Assembly (NCBI RefSeq): GCF_051912845.1 | Contig: NZ_JBNCBU010000003.1 | Coordinates: 1 to 64,000, forward strand | Source of the DNA: Tsuneonella sediminis | GTDB lineage: Bacteria > Pseudomonadota > Alphaproteobacteria > Sphingomonadales > Sphingomonadaceae | Direction: 5' to 3' | Length of the DNA stretch: 64,000 nt | Part shown: piece by piece, positions 7,252 through 16,601 of the stretch | Numbering within the stretch: the first letter of the stretch is position 1 | Layout of the letters: every line of letters starts with the position of its first letter | Program-made: the position numbers and the translations under genes | The notes under the pieces: model-generated | Databases searched by the model: none | Told to the model about the DNA's origin: nothing | What the model saw: the letters and a program-made list of their open reading frames with translations, nothing else

Positions 7252-8366
7252 AGAAGGCTGAGCTGCGCGGTGTCGCGCGGACGTTCGGTGCCGCCTGTCC
7301 ACTCGAGATTGGACAGCGTCAGCCCCATAAGCCGGATCGGCAGCGGCAACGGCAGCGCCTCGTCGAGCAGCGCCCGTGCGGTGGCGGCGAAGGTCCGCTT
7401 GTCGGCCACCGGCGCGCCCAGCGACCTTGCGCGCGTGGTAATCTGGAAATCGGTATATTTCATCTTGAGCGTTACGGTACGCCCCTTCGCCTGCGTGCGT
7501 TCGATCGATTCCCAGACGATGTCGATGATTGTCTCCAGGGTATCGCGCAGGGCCGGGCCGCTGGAGATGTCCTCGGAAAACGTGCGCTCGCCGCCGACCG
7601 ACTTGCGGATGCGGTTGGCGCGCACGGGCCTCAGGTCGATCCCCCGCGCGGCGCGAAAAAGGTAGTCGGCCATGCTGCCGAAATGCGCGCGCAGCCAGGC
7701 GAGGTCCTTCGCGGCGAGATCGGCGCCGGTCTCGATCCCCAGGCGGGCCATCCTTTCCGCGCCCTTCGGCCCGACGCCGTGGAACCGGCGCACGGGAAGC
7801 GACTGCACGAACGCCGCCCCTTCGCCGGGGCGGATCACGCACAGACCGTCGGGCTTGTTCTGGTCGCTGGCAAGCTTGGCGAGAAACTTGTTGTAGCTGA
7901 CCCCCGCACTGGCGGTCAGCCGCGTTTCGTCGCGGATGCGGCGGCGGATGTCGCGGGCAATGAGCGTCGCGCTGCCGATGCCCTTGAGGTCGTCGGTCAC
8001 GTCGAGGTACGCCTCGTCAAGGCTGAGGGGCTCGACATGCGGGGTATAGTCGCGAAAGATCGCGCGGATCTGCGCCGACACCTCCTTGTAGACCTCGAAG
8101 CGGTGACGCACGAACACGAGGTCGGGGCACAACCTCTTCGCCGTGACCGACGGCATCGCGCTGCGCACGCCGAACTTCCTCGCTTCGTAGCTTGCCGCCG
8201 CGACGACTCCGCGGCCACCCGATCCGCCCACCGCGACGGGCTTTCCGCGCAGTTCGGGATTGTCGCGCTGTTCGCAGCTGGCGAAAAAGGCGTCCATGTC
8301 GACATGGATGATCTTGCGTAGCCCCCGGGGTGCCTCGGCGTCATCGTCGTCGACGGTATCGGTCAT
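7248..8366 (-). CDS. dinB: DNA polymerase IV (Y-family)
   Basis: The 372-residue protein has the Y-family catalytic motifs HVDMDAFFAS near residue 20 and SLDEAYLDVT near residue 115, which supply the metal-binding acidic residues. It also has the helix-hairpin-helix region VRRFHGVGPK and a little-finger domain beginning near RKSVGGERTF. It performs error-prone translesion synthesis. The C-terminus ends in QLSLL, a good beta-clamp binding motif. The gene begins 9 bases after the MHS transporter gene on the same strand, so read-through is likely. No LexA-type operator was recognised at its start. Confidence 0.95.
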   Translation of the reverse strand: MTDTVDDDDAEAPRGLRKIIHVDMDAFFASCEQRDNPELRGKPVAVGGSGGRGVVAAASYEARKFGVRSAMPSVTAKRLCPDLVFVRHRFEVYKEVSAQIRAIFRDYTPHVEPLSLDEAYLDVTDDLKGIGSATLIARDIRRRIRDETRLTASAGVSYNKFLAKLASDQNKPDGLCVIRPGEGAAFVQSLPVRRFHGVGPKGAERMARLGIETGADLAAKDLAWLRAHFGSMADYLFRAARGIDLRPVRANRIRKSVGGERTFSEDISSGPALRDTLETIIDIVWESIERTQAKGRTVTLKMKYTDFQITTRARSLGAPVADKRTFAATARALLDEALPLPLPIRLMGLTLSNLEWTGGTERPRDTAQLSLL

Positions 8367-8375
8367 CGCTCCGAT

Positions 8376-9989
8376 CTAGGGCACGGCGGGCGATTCCTCC
8401 ACATGATCGATCCGCCGGCGAAAGGTTTCGGGGAGGAACAGGAGGCCCACCACGAGCGTCAGCGCCGCAACGCCGATCGGATACCACAGGCCCGCGTAGA
8501 TGTTCCCGGTCGCGGCGACCATCGCGAAGGCGATCGTGGGAAGGAAGCCGCCGAACCAACCATTGCCGATGTGATAGGGCAGGCTCATCGCCGAATACCG
8601 GATCCGCGCCGGGAACAGCTCGACCAGCAGAGCGGCGATCGGGCCGTAGACCATCGTCACCAGCAGCACGAGCACCGTGAGGATTGCGACGACGAGCGGC
8701 GTGTTCACCTGTGCAGGATCGGCAGCAGCCGGATAGCCTGCTTCGGTGACGGCAGCGATGATCGCGTCGGAAGTGTCGCCCGGACCGACTTCCAGACGAT
8801 CGTCCCCGATCGCGATCACCGCGCGATCGCCGTACGTGCCGTCCTCGTTCGCGTACGGTACGCCCGCCTTGGCCAGGGCCGATTTGGCCACATCGCAGCC
8901 TGTCGTATCGAATTTGGCCTTGCCGATCGGATCGAACTGAACAGTGCAGGTCTCCCGCTGTGCGAACACGACGACGGGTGCTTTCGCCTGCGCTGCCGCC
9001 AGCGCCGGGTTCGCAGCGCTCGTCAAGGCGCCAAACAAGGGGAAATACAGGAGCGCGGCCAGCGCGCAGCCCGTAAGCACGATGGGCTTGCGCCCCACCT
9101 TGTCCGACAGCCATCCCCAGAAAACGAAGAACGGCGTACCGATCGCCAGCGCCAGAGCGATCATCACGTTGGCACTGGCGCCGTCCACTTTCAGGATCTT
9201 CTCGAGGTAGAACAGCGCGTAGAACTGGCCCGTGTACCAAACCACAGCCTGGCCCGCGACCGCGCCCAGCAGGGCGACCAGCACCCACCTGAGGTTGGCC
9301 CACCGCCCGAAGGCTTCGCGCAGCGGCGTCTTGGAGGTGGCGCCTTCGGCCTTCATCGCCTGGTAGACGGGGCTTTCGGCGAGCTGGAGGCGAATCCACA
9401 GCGAGATCGCGAGCAGCACCGCCGAGATCAGGAACGGCACCCGCCACCCCCATTCGGCGAAAGCTTCCTCGCCCATGGCCGTCCTGAGGCCGATCACCAC
9501 CAGCAAGGCGGCGAACAGGCCGAGCGTCGCGGTCGTCTGGATGAAGCTGGTGAACAGCCCGCGCCTTCCCTCGGGGGCGTGCTCGGCGACATAGATCGCG
9601 GCGCCGCCGTATTCGCCCCCGAGGGCAAGGCCCTGCACGAGCCGCAGCATGACCAGCAGGACGGGAGCCGCAACGCCGATGCTCGCATAGTTGGGCAAGA
9701 GCCCGACGGCGAAGGTCGCCGCGCCCATCAGGCCCATCGTGACGAGGAATGTGTACTTGCGTCCGACGAGGTCCCCGACCCGGCCGAACACGAGCGCGCC
9801 AAATGGTCGGACGGCGAACCCGGCGGCGAACGCGCCCAGCGCAAGGATGAAGCCGGTCGTCTCGTTGACCCCCGAGAAGAACTGGACCGATATGATCGTA
9901 GCGAGGAGACCATAGAGGTAGAAGTCGTACCACTCGAACACGGTGCCGAGCGACGACGCCACGATCACCTTGGTATGGCTGCGATCCAT
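8376..9989 (-). CDS. MFS transporter, metabolite:H+ symporter (MHS) family
   Basis: The 537-residue permease has twelve predicted membrane segments and MHS-type motifs. These are TVFEWYDFYLYG at the start, a first cytoplasmic loop FGRVGDLVGRKYTF, GGEYGGAAIYVAEHAPEGRRG, and LAESPVYQ after helix 6. Relatives import organic acids, proline/betaine or shikimate with protons. A large extra loop of about 110 residues (about 355-460), with two Cys (RETCTVQF and TTGCDVAK), lies between helices in the second half and should face the periplasm. The ATG at 9989 follows an SD-like GGAAGGGAG; longer in-frame starts lack membrane character. dinB follows by 9 bases. Confidence 0.87.
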   Translation of the reverse strand: MDRSHTKVIVASSLGTVFEWYDFYLYGLLATIISVQFFSGVNETTGFILALGAFAAGFAVRPFGALVFGRVGDLVGRKYTFLVTMGLMGAATFAVGLLPNYASIGVAAPVLLVMLRLVQGLALGGEYGGAAIYVAEHAPEGRRGLFTSFIQTTATLGLFAALLVVIGLRTAMGEEAFAEWGWRVPFLISAVLLAISLWIRLQLAESPVYQAMKAEGATSKTPLREAFGRWANLRWVLVALLGAVAGQAVVWYTGQFYALFYLEKILKVDGASANVMIALALAIGTPFFVFWGWLSDKVGRKPIVLTGCALAALLYFPLFGALTSAANPALAAAQAKAPVVVFAQRETCTVQFDPIGKAKFDTTGCDVAKSALAKAGVPYANEDGTYGDRAVIAIGDDRLEVGPGDTSDAIIAAVTEAGYPAAADPAQVNTPLVVAILTVLVLLVTMVYGPIAALLVELFPARIRYSAMSLPYHIGNGWFGGFLPTIAFAMVAATGNIYAGLWYPIGVAALTLVVGLLFLPETFRRRIDHVEESPAVP

Positions 9990-10113
9990 CCCCCGCTCCC
10001 TTCCAATCCTCCGGCGCCCGTCATGGCCCGGGGCGCGCCAGGATGACAACCCCGCTTTCACGTGGCCGAGGAAAGCGCTTCCCATCATCGGTCGCCGCGG
10101 GCATGGGCGCCCG

Positions 10114-11394
10114 ATGCCGGATGCCGCACCCGCCGCGATCCATGCCAGCGATGGGTCTTCGCGAACGATAGGCCGCGCCGAGTTCGTCGCGCTGATGGCA
10201 GCGGTGATGAGCCTTGGCGCGCTCGCGATCGACGGGATGCTTCCCGCGCTCGACGAGATCGCCGTGACGTTCGGGGTCGACGATCCCAACCGGCGGCAGC
10301 TCGTGGTGGGGGTGTACCTGCTGGCGGCGGGGGTCGGTTCGCTGCTGCCGGGCAGCTTTGCCGACCGCTTCGGGCGGCGTCGGGTGCTGTTCGTCGCCTT
10401 CGCCTTTTACGTCGTCATCTCGCTGCTGTGCGCGGTCGCCCCCAGCTACGACGTGCTGCTTGCCTTGCGCGTAATCCAGGGCGTGGGCGTGGCAGGCCTC
10501 GGCGTCATCCCCGCGGCGGTCATCCGCGACCGGTTCGAAGGGGACGCGATGGCGCGGCTGATGAGCACGATCTTCATCGTCTTCATGGTCGTACCCGTGC
10601 TCGCCCCGACATTCGGGCAGATGATCCTGCACGTCGCCGACTGGCCGTTCGTTTTCGTCGGCATGGCTGCACTCGCCGCAATCGTCTGGGCGTGGACCTG
10701 GGCCCGGCTGCCCGAAACGCTGGCCGAGGAAGACCGCCAGCCGCTCGATTTCCGCAGCGTCGCGCACAACCTGCCGCTGACCTTCCGCACGCGCGTGGCG
10801 ATCGGTTACGTGCTGGGCTCGGGGCTCACGTTCGGGGCGATGTTCGGCTACATCAACAGCGCACAGCAGCTCGTCGGAGAGCATTTCGGCGCGGGCGACG
10901 ACTTTCCCTTCATCTTCGGCGCGACCGCTTCGACGCTCGCGGTGTCGAGCTTTGCCAACAGCCGCATAGTCGAACGGTTCGGCGCGCGGCGGGTGAGCCA
11001 CAGCGCACTGCTGACCTTCATCGTCATCTCCGCGGCGCAGGTCTGGGCTTCGCTGTACCACGGGCAGAGCCTCGCGCTGTTCGTGCCGCTGATGGCCGGG
11101 AACCTGTGCCTGCTGGGATTCATGGGCGCCAATTTCGGGTCGATCGCGATGCAGCCGTTCCAGGCCACGGCGGGCACCGCGTCGAGCGCGCAGAGTTTCA
11201 TACGGATGTCGCTCGGCGCGCTGCTGGGAATCGCGATCGGCCAGCTCTACGACGGGACCGCGCGCCCGCTTGCGTTCGCCTTGCTGGCGTGCAGCCTGCT
11301 CAGCCTCGCGCTGGTGCTGTTCAGCGAGCGCGGCGTGCTGTTCCGGCGCCCGCGCGACGCCCGCAAGTATCTCGCCATGCACGAGATCCACTAG
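10114..11394 (+). CDS. Bcr/CflA-family MFS drug efflux transporter
   Basis: The 426-residue protein has twelve predicted transmembrane helices. Its first loop and helix 2 have the Bcr/CflA look: MLPALDEIAVTFG, then VGVYLLAAGVGSLLPGSFADRFGRRR containing the MFS motif A. Helix 4 carries RVIQGVGVAGLGVIPAAVIRDRF, typical of the DHA1 group. Members export drugs or metabolites by proton antiport. The ATG at 10114 precedes a short cytoplasmic tail; longer in-frame starts have no membrane or signal character. It is divergent from the MHS transporter, and its TAG shares CTAG with the carboxylase beta gene. Confidence 0.87.
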   Translation: MPDAAPAAIHASDGSSRTIGRAEFVALMAAVMSLGALAIDGMLPALDEIAVTFGVDDPNRRQLVVGVYLLAAGVGSLLPGSFADRFGRRRVLFVAFAFYVVISLLCAVAPSYDVLLALRVIQGVGVAGLGVIPAAVIRDRFEGDAMARLMSTIFIVFMVVPVLAPTFGQMILHVADWPFVFVGMAALAAIVWAWTWARLPETLAEEDRQPLDFRSVAHNLPLTFRTRVAIGYVLGSGLTFGAMFGYINSAQQLVGEHFGAGDDFPFIFGATASTLAVSSFANSRIVERFGARRVSHSALLTFIVISAAQVWASLYHGQSLALFVPLMAGNLCLLGFMGANFGSIAMQPFQATAGTASSAQSFIRMSLGALLGIAIGQLYDGTARPLAFALLACSLLSLALVLFSERGVLFRRPRDARKYLAMHEIH

Positions 11395-12947
11395 CCATCG
11401 GCACCGAGCCGCCGCCAGGCGAGCGCGGCGAAATCGCACAGCAGGGGCCGCGTTTCGCGCGGGTCGATGATGTCCTCGACGTTGAAGCGCTCGGCGCTGC
11501 GGAATGGCGAAGTGACCTTCGCCAGCCGCGCGCGAATAGCCTCCAGTTCAGCCGCTGGGTCTTCCGCCGCGTCGATTTCGGACTTGTACGCGACCTCGAG
11601 CCCGCCCGCGATCGGCAGGCTTCCCCAGTCGCCCGAAGGCCAGCAGTAGCGGTACTGGTAGAGGTCGGCGTTCGACATCGCGCTGCCGGCAATCCCGTAG
11701 GCGCGCCGCATGACCACCGAGGCAAGCGGAACGCTGGCCTTGTAGACCGCGTTCATCGCCTGCACGCCATAGCGGATCGTCCCCGCGACCTCCGCTTCGC
11801 GGCCGATCATGAAACCGGGATTGTCGACGAGGTGGACGATCGGCAGGCGGAACAGGTCGGCCAGCTTCACCCAGCGTTCGACCTTCTCGCTGGTCTTTGC
11901 GTCCCACGATCCGCCAAGGAAGCTGGGGTCGCTCGCGAGGACCATCACCGGCCACCCGTCGAGCCGGGCGAGCGCGGTGATGCACGCTCGGCCCCACATG
12001 CGGCCGATCTCGAAAACGGTACCGCGATCGAACACGAGGTCGAGCGCGCGGCGCATCGAGTAGACTTCCTTCTCGCCCCGCGGGACGAGGCTGAGCAGCG
12101 CCTCCTCGCGCCGGCCGGCCGGGTCGCCGGTCTCGACGCGGCGCGCGGGCTGCCCGGCATATTCCGGCATGAACGACAGGAAATGCCGTGCGCGGGCGAA
12201 GGCTTCCGCCTCGCTCGCCACTTCGTCGTCGACGACGCCGTTGCGGGTGTGGATCGTGCTGCCGCCCAGCGCTTCCTTCGCCGCTTCGTGATCCTGCGAA
12301 GCCTCGTCCTTCCACGCCTCGCCGAGCGCATCGACGACAGCGGGACCGGCGGCGAAAATCTGGCTGAGTCCGCGCACCATCACCGAATAGTGGCTTGCCA
12401 CGATGCGCGCGGCCCCGAGGCCCGCAGTGGGGCCGAGCGCGAGCGCGACGACCGGCACCGTCTCGAGGTTGCGGACCACGTCTCCCCACGGGGTCACTGC
12501 AGGGATATAGGTCGCGCCGATCTGCTCGAGCGTCCTGACCGAGCCACCGCCCCCGGTGCCGTCGATCATCCGCACGAGCGGCATCCTGAGTTCGTGCGCC
12601 ATCTTCTCGGCCTGCACCATCTTGCGGCCGATCCCGGCGTCCGCCGCGCCGCCGCGGATGGTGAAATCGTCCGCCGTGGCGACAACCGGACGGCCATTGA
12701 CGGTCGCGCGGCCGAACAGGAATGGCGCGGGAAGGACTCCGGTTAGCTCGCCGTTCTCATCGTAGGTGCCCCTGCCGGCCAGCTTGCCGATCTCGCGGAA
12801 GGAACCCGGGTCGACCAGGGCCGCAAGACGCGCCCGCGCGTCCATCTTGCCGCGGCGGTGTTGCCGCGCGACCTTGTCGGGACCGCCCATATCTTCCGCG
12901 AGTGCCTCGCGCCGGCGCAGTTCCTCGAGTTCCTTAGCCCACGTCAT
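11391..12947 (-). CDS. acyl-CoA carboxylase, carboxyltransferase (beta) subunit
   Basis: The 518-residue protein is a crotonase-fold carboxyltransferase of the propionyl/methylcrotonyl/geranyl-CoA carboxylase group. It transfers CO2 from biotin to an acyl-CoA. The two halves are visible: an N-domain with MDARARLAALVDPGSF and GGSVRTLEQIG, and a C-domain with VDNPGFMIGREAE and the glycine-rich AYGIAGSAMSN. The ATG follows a good SD (AAGGGAGG). The alpha subunit lies 55 bases upstream on the same strand, so the two form a complete enzyme. Substrate specificity is not clear; none of the usual leucine or propionate pathway neighbours is present. Confidence 0.9.
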   Translation of the reverse strand: MTWAKELEELRRREALAEDMGGPDKVARQHRRGKMDARARLAALVDPGSFREIGKLAGRGTYDENGELTGVLPAPFLFGRATVNGRPVVATADDFTIRGGAADAGIGRKMVQAEKMAHELRMPLVRMIDGTGGGGSVRTLEQIGATYIPAVTPWGDVVRNLETVPVVALALGPTAGLGAARIVASHYSVMVRGLSQIFAAGPAVVDALGEAWKDEASQDHEAAKEALGGSTIHTRNGVVDDEVASEAEAFARARHFLSFMPEYAGQPARRVETGDPAGRREEALLSLVPRGEKEVYSMRRALDLVFDRGTVFEIGRMWGRACITALARLDGWPVMVLASDPSFLGGSWDAKTSEKVERWVKLADLFRLPIVHLVDNPGFMIGREAEVAGTIRYGVQAMNAVYKASVPLASVVMRRAYGIAGSAMSNADLYQYRYCWPSGDWGSLPIAGGLEVAYKSEIDAAEDPAAELEAIRARLAKVTSPFRSAERFNVEDIIDPRETRPLLCDFAALAWRRLGADG

Positions 12948-13002
12948 GCGCCCTCCCTTGCAGGGCTGCACGATTGCAAGCCGGAGCGCCGGAAGGGAAG
13001 CT

Positions 13003-14895
13003 CTATTCGCCCTCCGGCTCGACGATCGCCAGCAGCGCCTCGACCTGGACCTGGCTGCCTTCGCTGACCGACAGCCCGGTGACCGTCCCGGCGAACGGCG
13101 CGGTGAGCGCATGTTCCATCTTCATCGCCTCGAGCACCATAAGCCGCTGTCCGGCGGAAACCGTGTCCCCTTCGGCCACGTCGACCGCGATGACCTTGCC
13201 CGGCATCGGCGCGAGGATGTCCCCGTCGTGCGCGGAGGCATGGCCGCCGTCGAACCGGGGCAGGGTGAAAAGAAACGGATGGCCCTTGCGATAGGCCAGG
13301 GCCCCGTCCGCGACCCCGGCGGAAAAGCCGGTGACATCGGTGCACTCCTCGAGGTTGATGCGCCGCACCTCGCCGCGATGCTGGATCGTTATGTGCGGAT
13401 CGCCGGCGGCGTTGAGCCGAAACCCTGCCGCGGCGGACCAGGGACCGGCGCCGCGCCGCTCTGCCTCGGCGAAGCAGGGCGAAAAGAGCGCCATCGCACC
13501 GATCTTCCACTCGGTTTCGCCAGCCTCGCCCACCGCGATCAGCCCGTCGCCACGCTCCGCGATGAGGCCGGTCGTCATGGTCCCGCCGCGGAAGGCGGGA
13601 TCGTCGAGGCAGGCGAGCAGGAACGCCGCGTTGGTCTTCACCGGCCACACGCGCAGGCCGTAGAGCCCGGTCGCAAGCGTCAGCATCGCCTCGTCACGAG
13701 TGTCTCCGCGCGAAACCAGCTTGGCGATCATCGGATCGTAGAACGGGCTGACCGCGTCGCCCTGTTCGACCCCGGTTTCGACCCGCAGGACGTGGTCGGG
13801 CAGGTCGAGCAGATCGAGCGGACCGGTCGAGGGCAGGAAACCGCTCGTCGGGTCTTCGGCGTAGAGCCGCGCCTCCATCGCCCAGCCGTCGATCGCCAGG
13901 TCTTCCTGCTTCAGCGGCAGAGGCTCGCCGCTGGCAACGCGCAATTGCCACTCGACGAGATCGACCCCGGTGATCTCCTCGGTCACGGGATGCTCGACCT
14001 GGAGGCGGGTGTTCATTTCCATGAAGAAGATGCGGTCGGCGCGCAGCCCTTCGCTGGCGTCCGCGATGAACTCGATCGTGCCTGCGCCCTCGTAGTCGAC
14101 CGCTCGCGCCGCTCGGACGGCGGCGGCGCAAATCGCCTCGCGCGTCTCCTCGTCCATCCCGGGGGCGGGAGCCTCCTCGATCACCTTCTGGTGACGGCGC
14201 TGCAATGAACAGTCGCGCTCGAACAGGTGCACGACATTGCCGTGACTGTCTCCGAACACCTGCACCTCGATATGGCGGGGCGAGGTGATCCACTTTTCAA
14301 GGAGCACTTCGTCGTTGCCGAAACTAGCGGCAGCCTCGCGCCTGCACGATTGCAGCGCAGCCTCGAAGTCCTCCGGCGCATCGACCTTGCGCATCCCCTT
14401 GCCGCCGCCGCCCGCGACGGCCTTGATGAGGACCGGGTAACCGATCGCGTCGGCTTCCTTCCCGAGCCGCCCGACAGACTGGTCCTCGCCCTCGTAGCCC
14501 GGCGTGACGGGGACGCCTGCGGCGCGCATCAGTTTTTTCGCCGCGTCCTTGAGGCCCATCGCCTCGATGCTGTCGGGCTTTGGCCCCACCCAGATCAGCC
14601 CGGCGTCGATCACGGCGCGCGCGAAGTCGGCATTCTCCGAAAGAAAACCGTATCCGGGGTGGATCGCTTCGGCCCCGGTTTCCTTTGCCGCGGCGATGAT
14701 CTTCTCCCCGACGAGGTAGCTTTCAGTCGCTGGCGACGGGCCGATGTGCACCGCCTCATCGGCCTCGCGCACGTGAAGTGCCCGCGCGTCGGCGTCGGAA
14801 TAGACCGCGACCGTCGCGATGCCCATGGCACTGGCGGTGCGCATGATCCGGCAGGCGATTTCGCCGCGGTTGGCGATGAGGAGTTTGGAGATCAT
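13003..14895 (-). CDS. acyl-CoA carboxylase, biotin carboxylase/BCCP (alpha) subunit
   Basis: The 630-residue protein has the domain order biotin carboxylase then biotin carrier. LLIANRGEIACRI opens the first domain, the ATP-grasp glycine loop AVAGGGGKGMRKV is near residue 165, and EMNTRLQVEHPVTE contains metal and bicarbonate-site residues. A linker of about 150 residues is followed by the lipoyl-like domain with the biotinylation motif EAMKMEH about 40 residues from the C-terminus. It carboxylates its own biotin with ATP and bicarbonate. It pairs with the beta subunit immediately downstream. This layout is that of MccA or PccA; which acyl-CoA is used is unresolved. Confidence 0.92.
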   Translation of the reverse strand: MISKLLIANRGEIACRIMRTASAMGIATVAVYSDADARALHVREADEAVHIGPSPATESYLVGEKIIAAAKETGAEAIHPGYGFLSENADFARAVIDAGLIWVGPKPDSIEAMGLKDAAKKLMRAAGVPVTPGYEGEDQSVGRLGKEADAIGYPVLIKAVAGGGGKGMRKVDAPEDFEAALQSCRREAAASFGNDEVLLEKWITSPRHIEVQVFGDSHGNVVHLFERDCSLQRRHQKVIEEAPAPGMDEETREAICAAAVRAARAVDYEGAGTIEFIADASEGLRADRIFFMEMNTRLQVEHPVTEEITGVDLVEWQLRVASGEPLPLKQEDLAIDGWAMEARLYAEDPTSGFLPSTGPLDLLDLPDHVLRVETGVEQGDAVSPFYDPMIAKLVSRGDTRDEAMLTLATGLYGLRVWPVKTNAAFLLACLDDPAFRGGTMTTGLIAERGDGLIAVGEAGETEWKIGAMALFSPCFAEAERRGAGPWSAAAGFRLNAAGDPHITIQHRGEVRRINLEECTDVTGFSAGVADGALAYRKGHPFLFTLPRFDGGHASAHDGDILAPMPGKVIAVDVAEGDTVSAGQRLMVLEAMKMEHALTAPFAGTVTGLSVSEGSQVQVEALLAIVEPEGE

Positions 14896-14935
14896 GGCCG
14901 CGGGTTAGTGCGGGGGCGGCCGGGCTGCAAGCCGC

Positions 14936-16009
14936 TCACTCGTCGGCGAGCGGCTCCATCGGCGGAGGGGGGATCGGCTGGCTCATGCGTATGTCGATGA
15001 GGATGGTCGTCCGGTCCCACAGTGGCGGCTCGCCCGGGTCCTCGGGCCGGTTCCGCAGCGCTTCCCAGAACGCCGCGCCGACGTGCCGCAGCTTCTCCGC
15101 CCGGCCGATCACCACTCGGTTGTCCCACGCGCGGGTGCCGAGATCGCGCACCTGCCGTCCGATCGCGCCGTATATCCGCGCTGCCGACAGCACCGCCCAG
15201 CGGCGGCGGAACGGAAGCCTTGCAGCGCCGAGGCGGGCCCAGGCCTCGTGCCGCTCCATCCGCTCGATGAGCCGCGCGACGATATCTGCAAGTTCCTGCC
15301 GGTGGTGCGGATGCATGACCATCCCGGGCTCGATGTCTTCCTCGACCATCCACTCGACCGGAAGGTACCGGCGGTCGGCTCTGTCGTCCTCGGCAACATC
15401 GCGCGCGATGTTGGCAAGCTGAAAGGCGATCCCGAGATCGCACGCGCGGTCGAGCATCCAGCTGTCGCCGCGATCGACGCCCATGACGATCGCCATCATG
15501 ACCCCGACGGCGCCTGCGACGTGATAGCAGTAGCGTGCCAGGTCCGCTTCGCTGCGCGGCCGCCAGTCCGCCGCGTCGAGCTCGAACCCCATGATGACAT
15601 CGTCTGCCATCTCGCGGGTCAGGCCGCATTCGCGAGCGACGAGGCCGAAGGCGTCGAACGCCGGATCGGCGGTGGGCAGGCCCTGGAACGCCCGCTCGGT
15701 CAGGAGGCGAATGGCGGTGATGCGTTTTTCCGCGCCCGACTGGTCGCCCAACGCGCCGCCATGTTCCTGGACATCGGCAAGGTCGTCGCAGCGGCGGCAC
15801 CAGGCGTAAAGGAGCCAGACGCGCTCGCGCGTGGCGCGGTCGAACAGGCGGCTGGCAAGCGCGAAGCTCTTCGATCCGCGCGCGATCGATTCCTCGGCCT
15901 CGTCGACGAGGTCCCAGCGCTCCCGTCCGCCGCCCGCCTGTGCCGGCGTCGTACGCAGGATGCGGCTGGGCGCCAGCATCCGCGGGACGATGCGACGGGG
16001 CCGCCTCAC
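14936..16009 (-). CDS. crtB: 15-cis-phytoene synthase
   Basis: The 357-residue protein belongs to the squalene/phytoene synthase family and condenses two geranylgeranyl diphosphates to phytoene, the first carotenoid step. The two aspartate-rich substrate sites are visible: CRRCDDLAD near residue 70 and NIARDVAEDDRADRRY near residue 190, with the leading helix ARGSKSFALAS. It is the last gene of the crtY-crtI-LOG-crtB operon, 10 bases after the LOG gene. The start is either GTG at 16009 or the ATG ten codons later at 15979; neither has a strong SD. Confidence 0.93.
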   Translation of the reverse strand: MRRPRRIVPRMLAPSRILRTTPAQAGGGRERWDLVDEAEESIARGSKSFALASRLFDRATRERVWLLYAWCRRCDDLADVQEHGGALGDQSGAEKRITAIRLLTERAFQGLPTADPAFDAFGLVARECGLTREMADDVIMGFELDAADWRPRSEADLARYCYHVAGAVGVMMAIVMGVDRGDSWMLDRACDLGIAFQLANIARDVAEDDRADRRYLPVEWMVEEDIEPGMVMHPHHRQELADIVARLIERMERHEAWARLGAARLPFRRRWAVLSAARIYGAIGRQVRDLGTRAWDNRVVIGRAEKLRHVGAAFWEALRNRPEDPGEPPLWDRTTILIDIRMSQPIPPPPMEPLADE

Positions 16010-16019
16010 GCAGGCATGC

Positions 16020-16601
16020 TCACAGGTCGCTGGCCTTCATCGCGAAGATCGGCGTGTGCGGCCGATAAGTGGCCATCTTGTCGAGCAGACCGTCAAGTCG
16101 GTCGTCGGCGACGATGATCCCCTGGTGCGCGGGCCGCACGAAGCCGACCTCGGCCATGTGGCGGTTGAAGGCAATCAGGTGGTCGAAGAATCCGAACGCG
16201 TTCAGCAGGCCAACCGGATTGGTGTGATAGCCGAGTTGCGCCCAGCTTACCGCTTCCCACAACTCGTCCATGGTCCCCACTCCGCCGGGAATGGTGACAA
16301 ATCCGTCGGAAAGATCGGTAAAGCGCTGTTTACGTTCGTGCATTCCCCCGACCGTATAGAGCTCCGTGCAGTCGTGGTTGGCAACTTCCGAATTGGCGAG
16401 GGCGTCGGGGATCACTCCGATGACTTCGCCGCCGGCCTCGAGCGCACCGGACGCGACCGCCCCCATCAGACCGAGGCGTCCTCCACCGTAGACGACGCCG
16501 ATGCCGCGTTCGGCAAGGGTGCGCCCCACGTCCCGCGCCAATTCGATGTAGCTGGTGTCGGCCGGGCTTGCTGACCCGCAATAGACGGCAAGGCGGTTCA
16601 C
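16020..16601 (-). CDS. LOG-family (TIGR00730) protein, cytokinin riboside monophosphate phosphoribohydrolase-like
   Basis: The 193-residue Rossmann-fold protein has the LOG signature PGGVGTMDELWE near residue 105, with YGGGRLGLMG near residue 39 forming the phosphate site and MHERKQ before the signature. Characterised relatives remove ribose 5-phosphate from nucleoside monophosphates; in bacteria the true substrate is often unclear. Its GTG start overlaps the crtI stop by GTGA (16598-16601), and crtB begins 10 bases downstream. It is thus translationally embedded in the carotenoid operon. The link to pigment synthesis is unexplained. Confidence 0.88.
   Translation of the reverse strand: MNRLAVYCGSASPADTSYIELARDVGRTLAERGIGVVYGGGRLGLMGAVASGALEAGGEVIGVIPDALANSEVANHDCTELYTVGGMHERKQRFTDLSDGFVTIPGGVGTMDELWEAVSWAQLGYHTNPVGLLNAFGFFDHLIAFNRHMAEVGFVRPAHQGIIVADDRLDGLLDKMATYRPHTPIFAMKASDL

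Noticed and set aside
6160..7842. A 560-codon minus-strand frame over pgl and Nudix
   Set aside because: It is antisense to two well-supported enzymes and has no motif.
8403..10046. A 547-codon plus-strand frame over the MHS transporter
   Set aside because: It is an antisense shadow, rich in Arg, His, Gln and Glu with no domain; the minus-strand frame has clear transporter motifs.
10062..12746. An 894-codon open frame on the plus strand
   Set aside because: It runs across the Bcr/CflA gene in another frame and then antisense to the carboxylase gene; composition is Arg/Ala/Pro-rich and no family motif is seen. High G+C makes such frames common.
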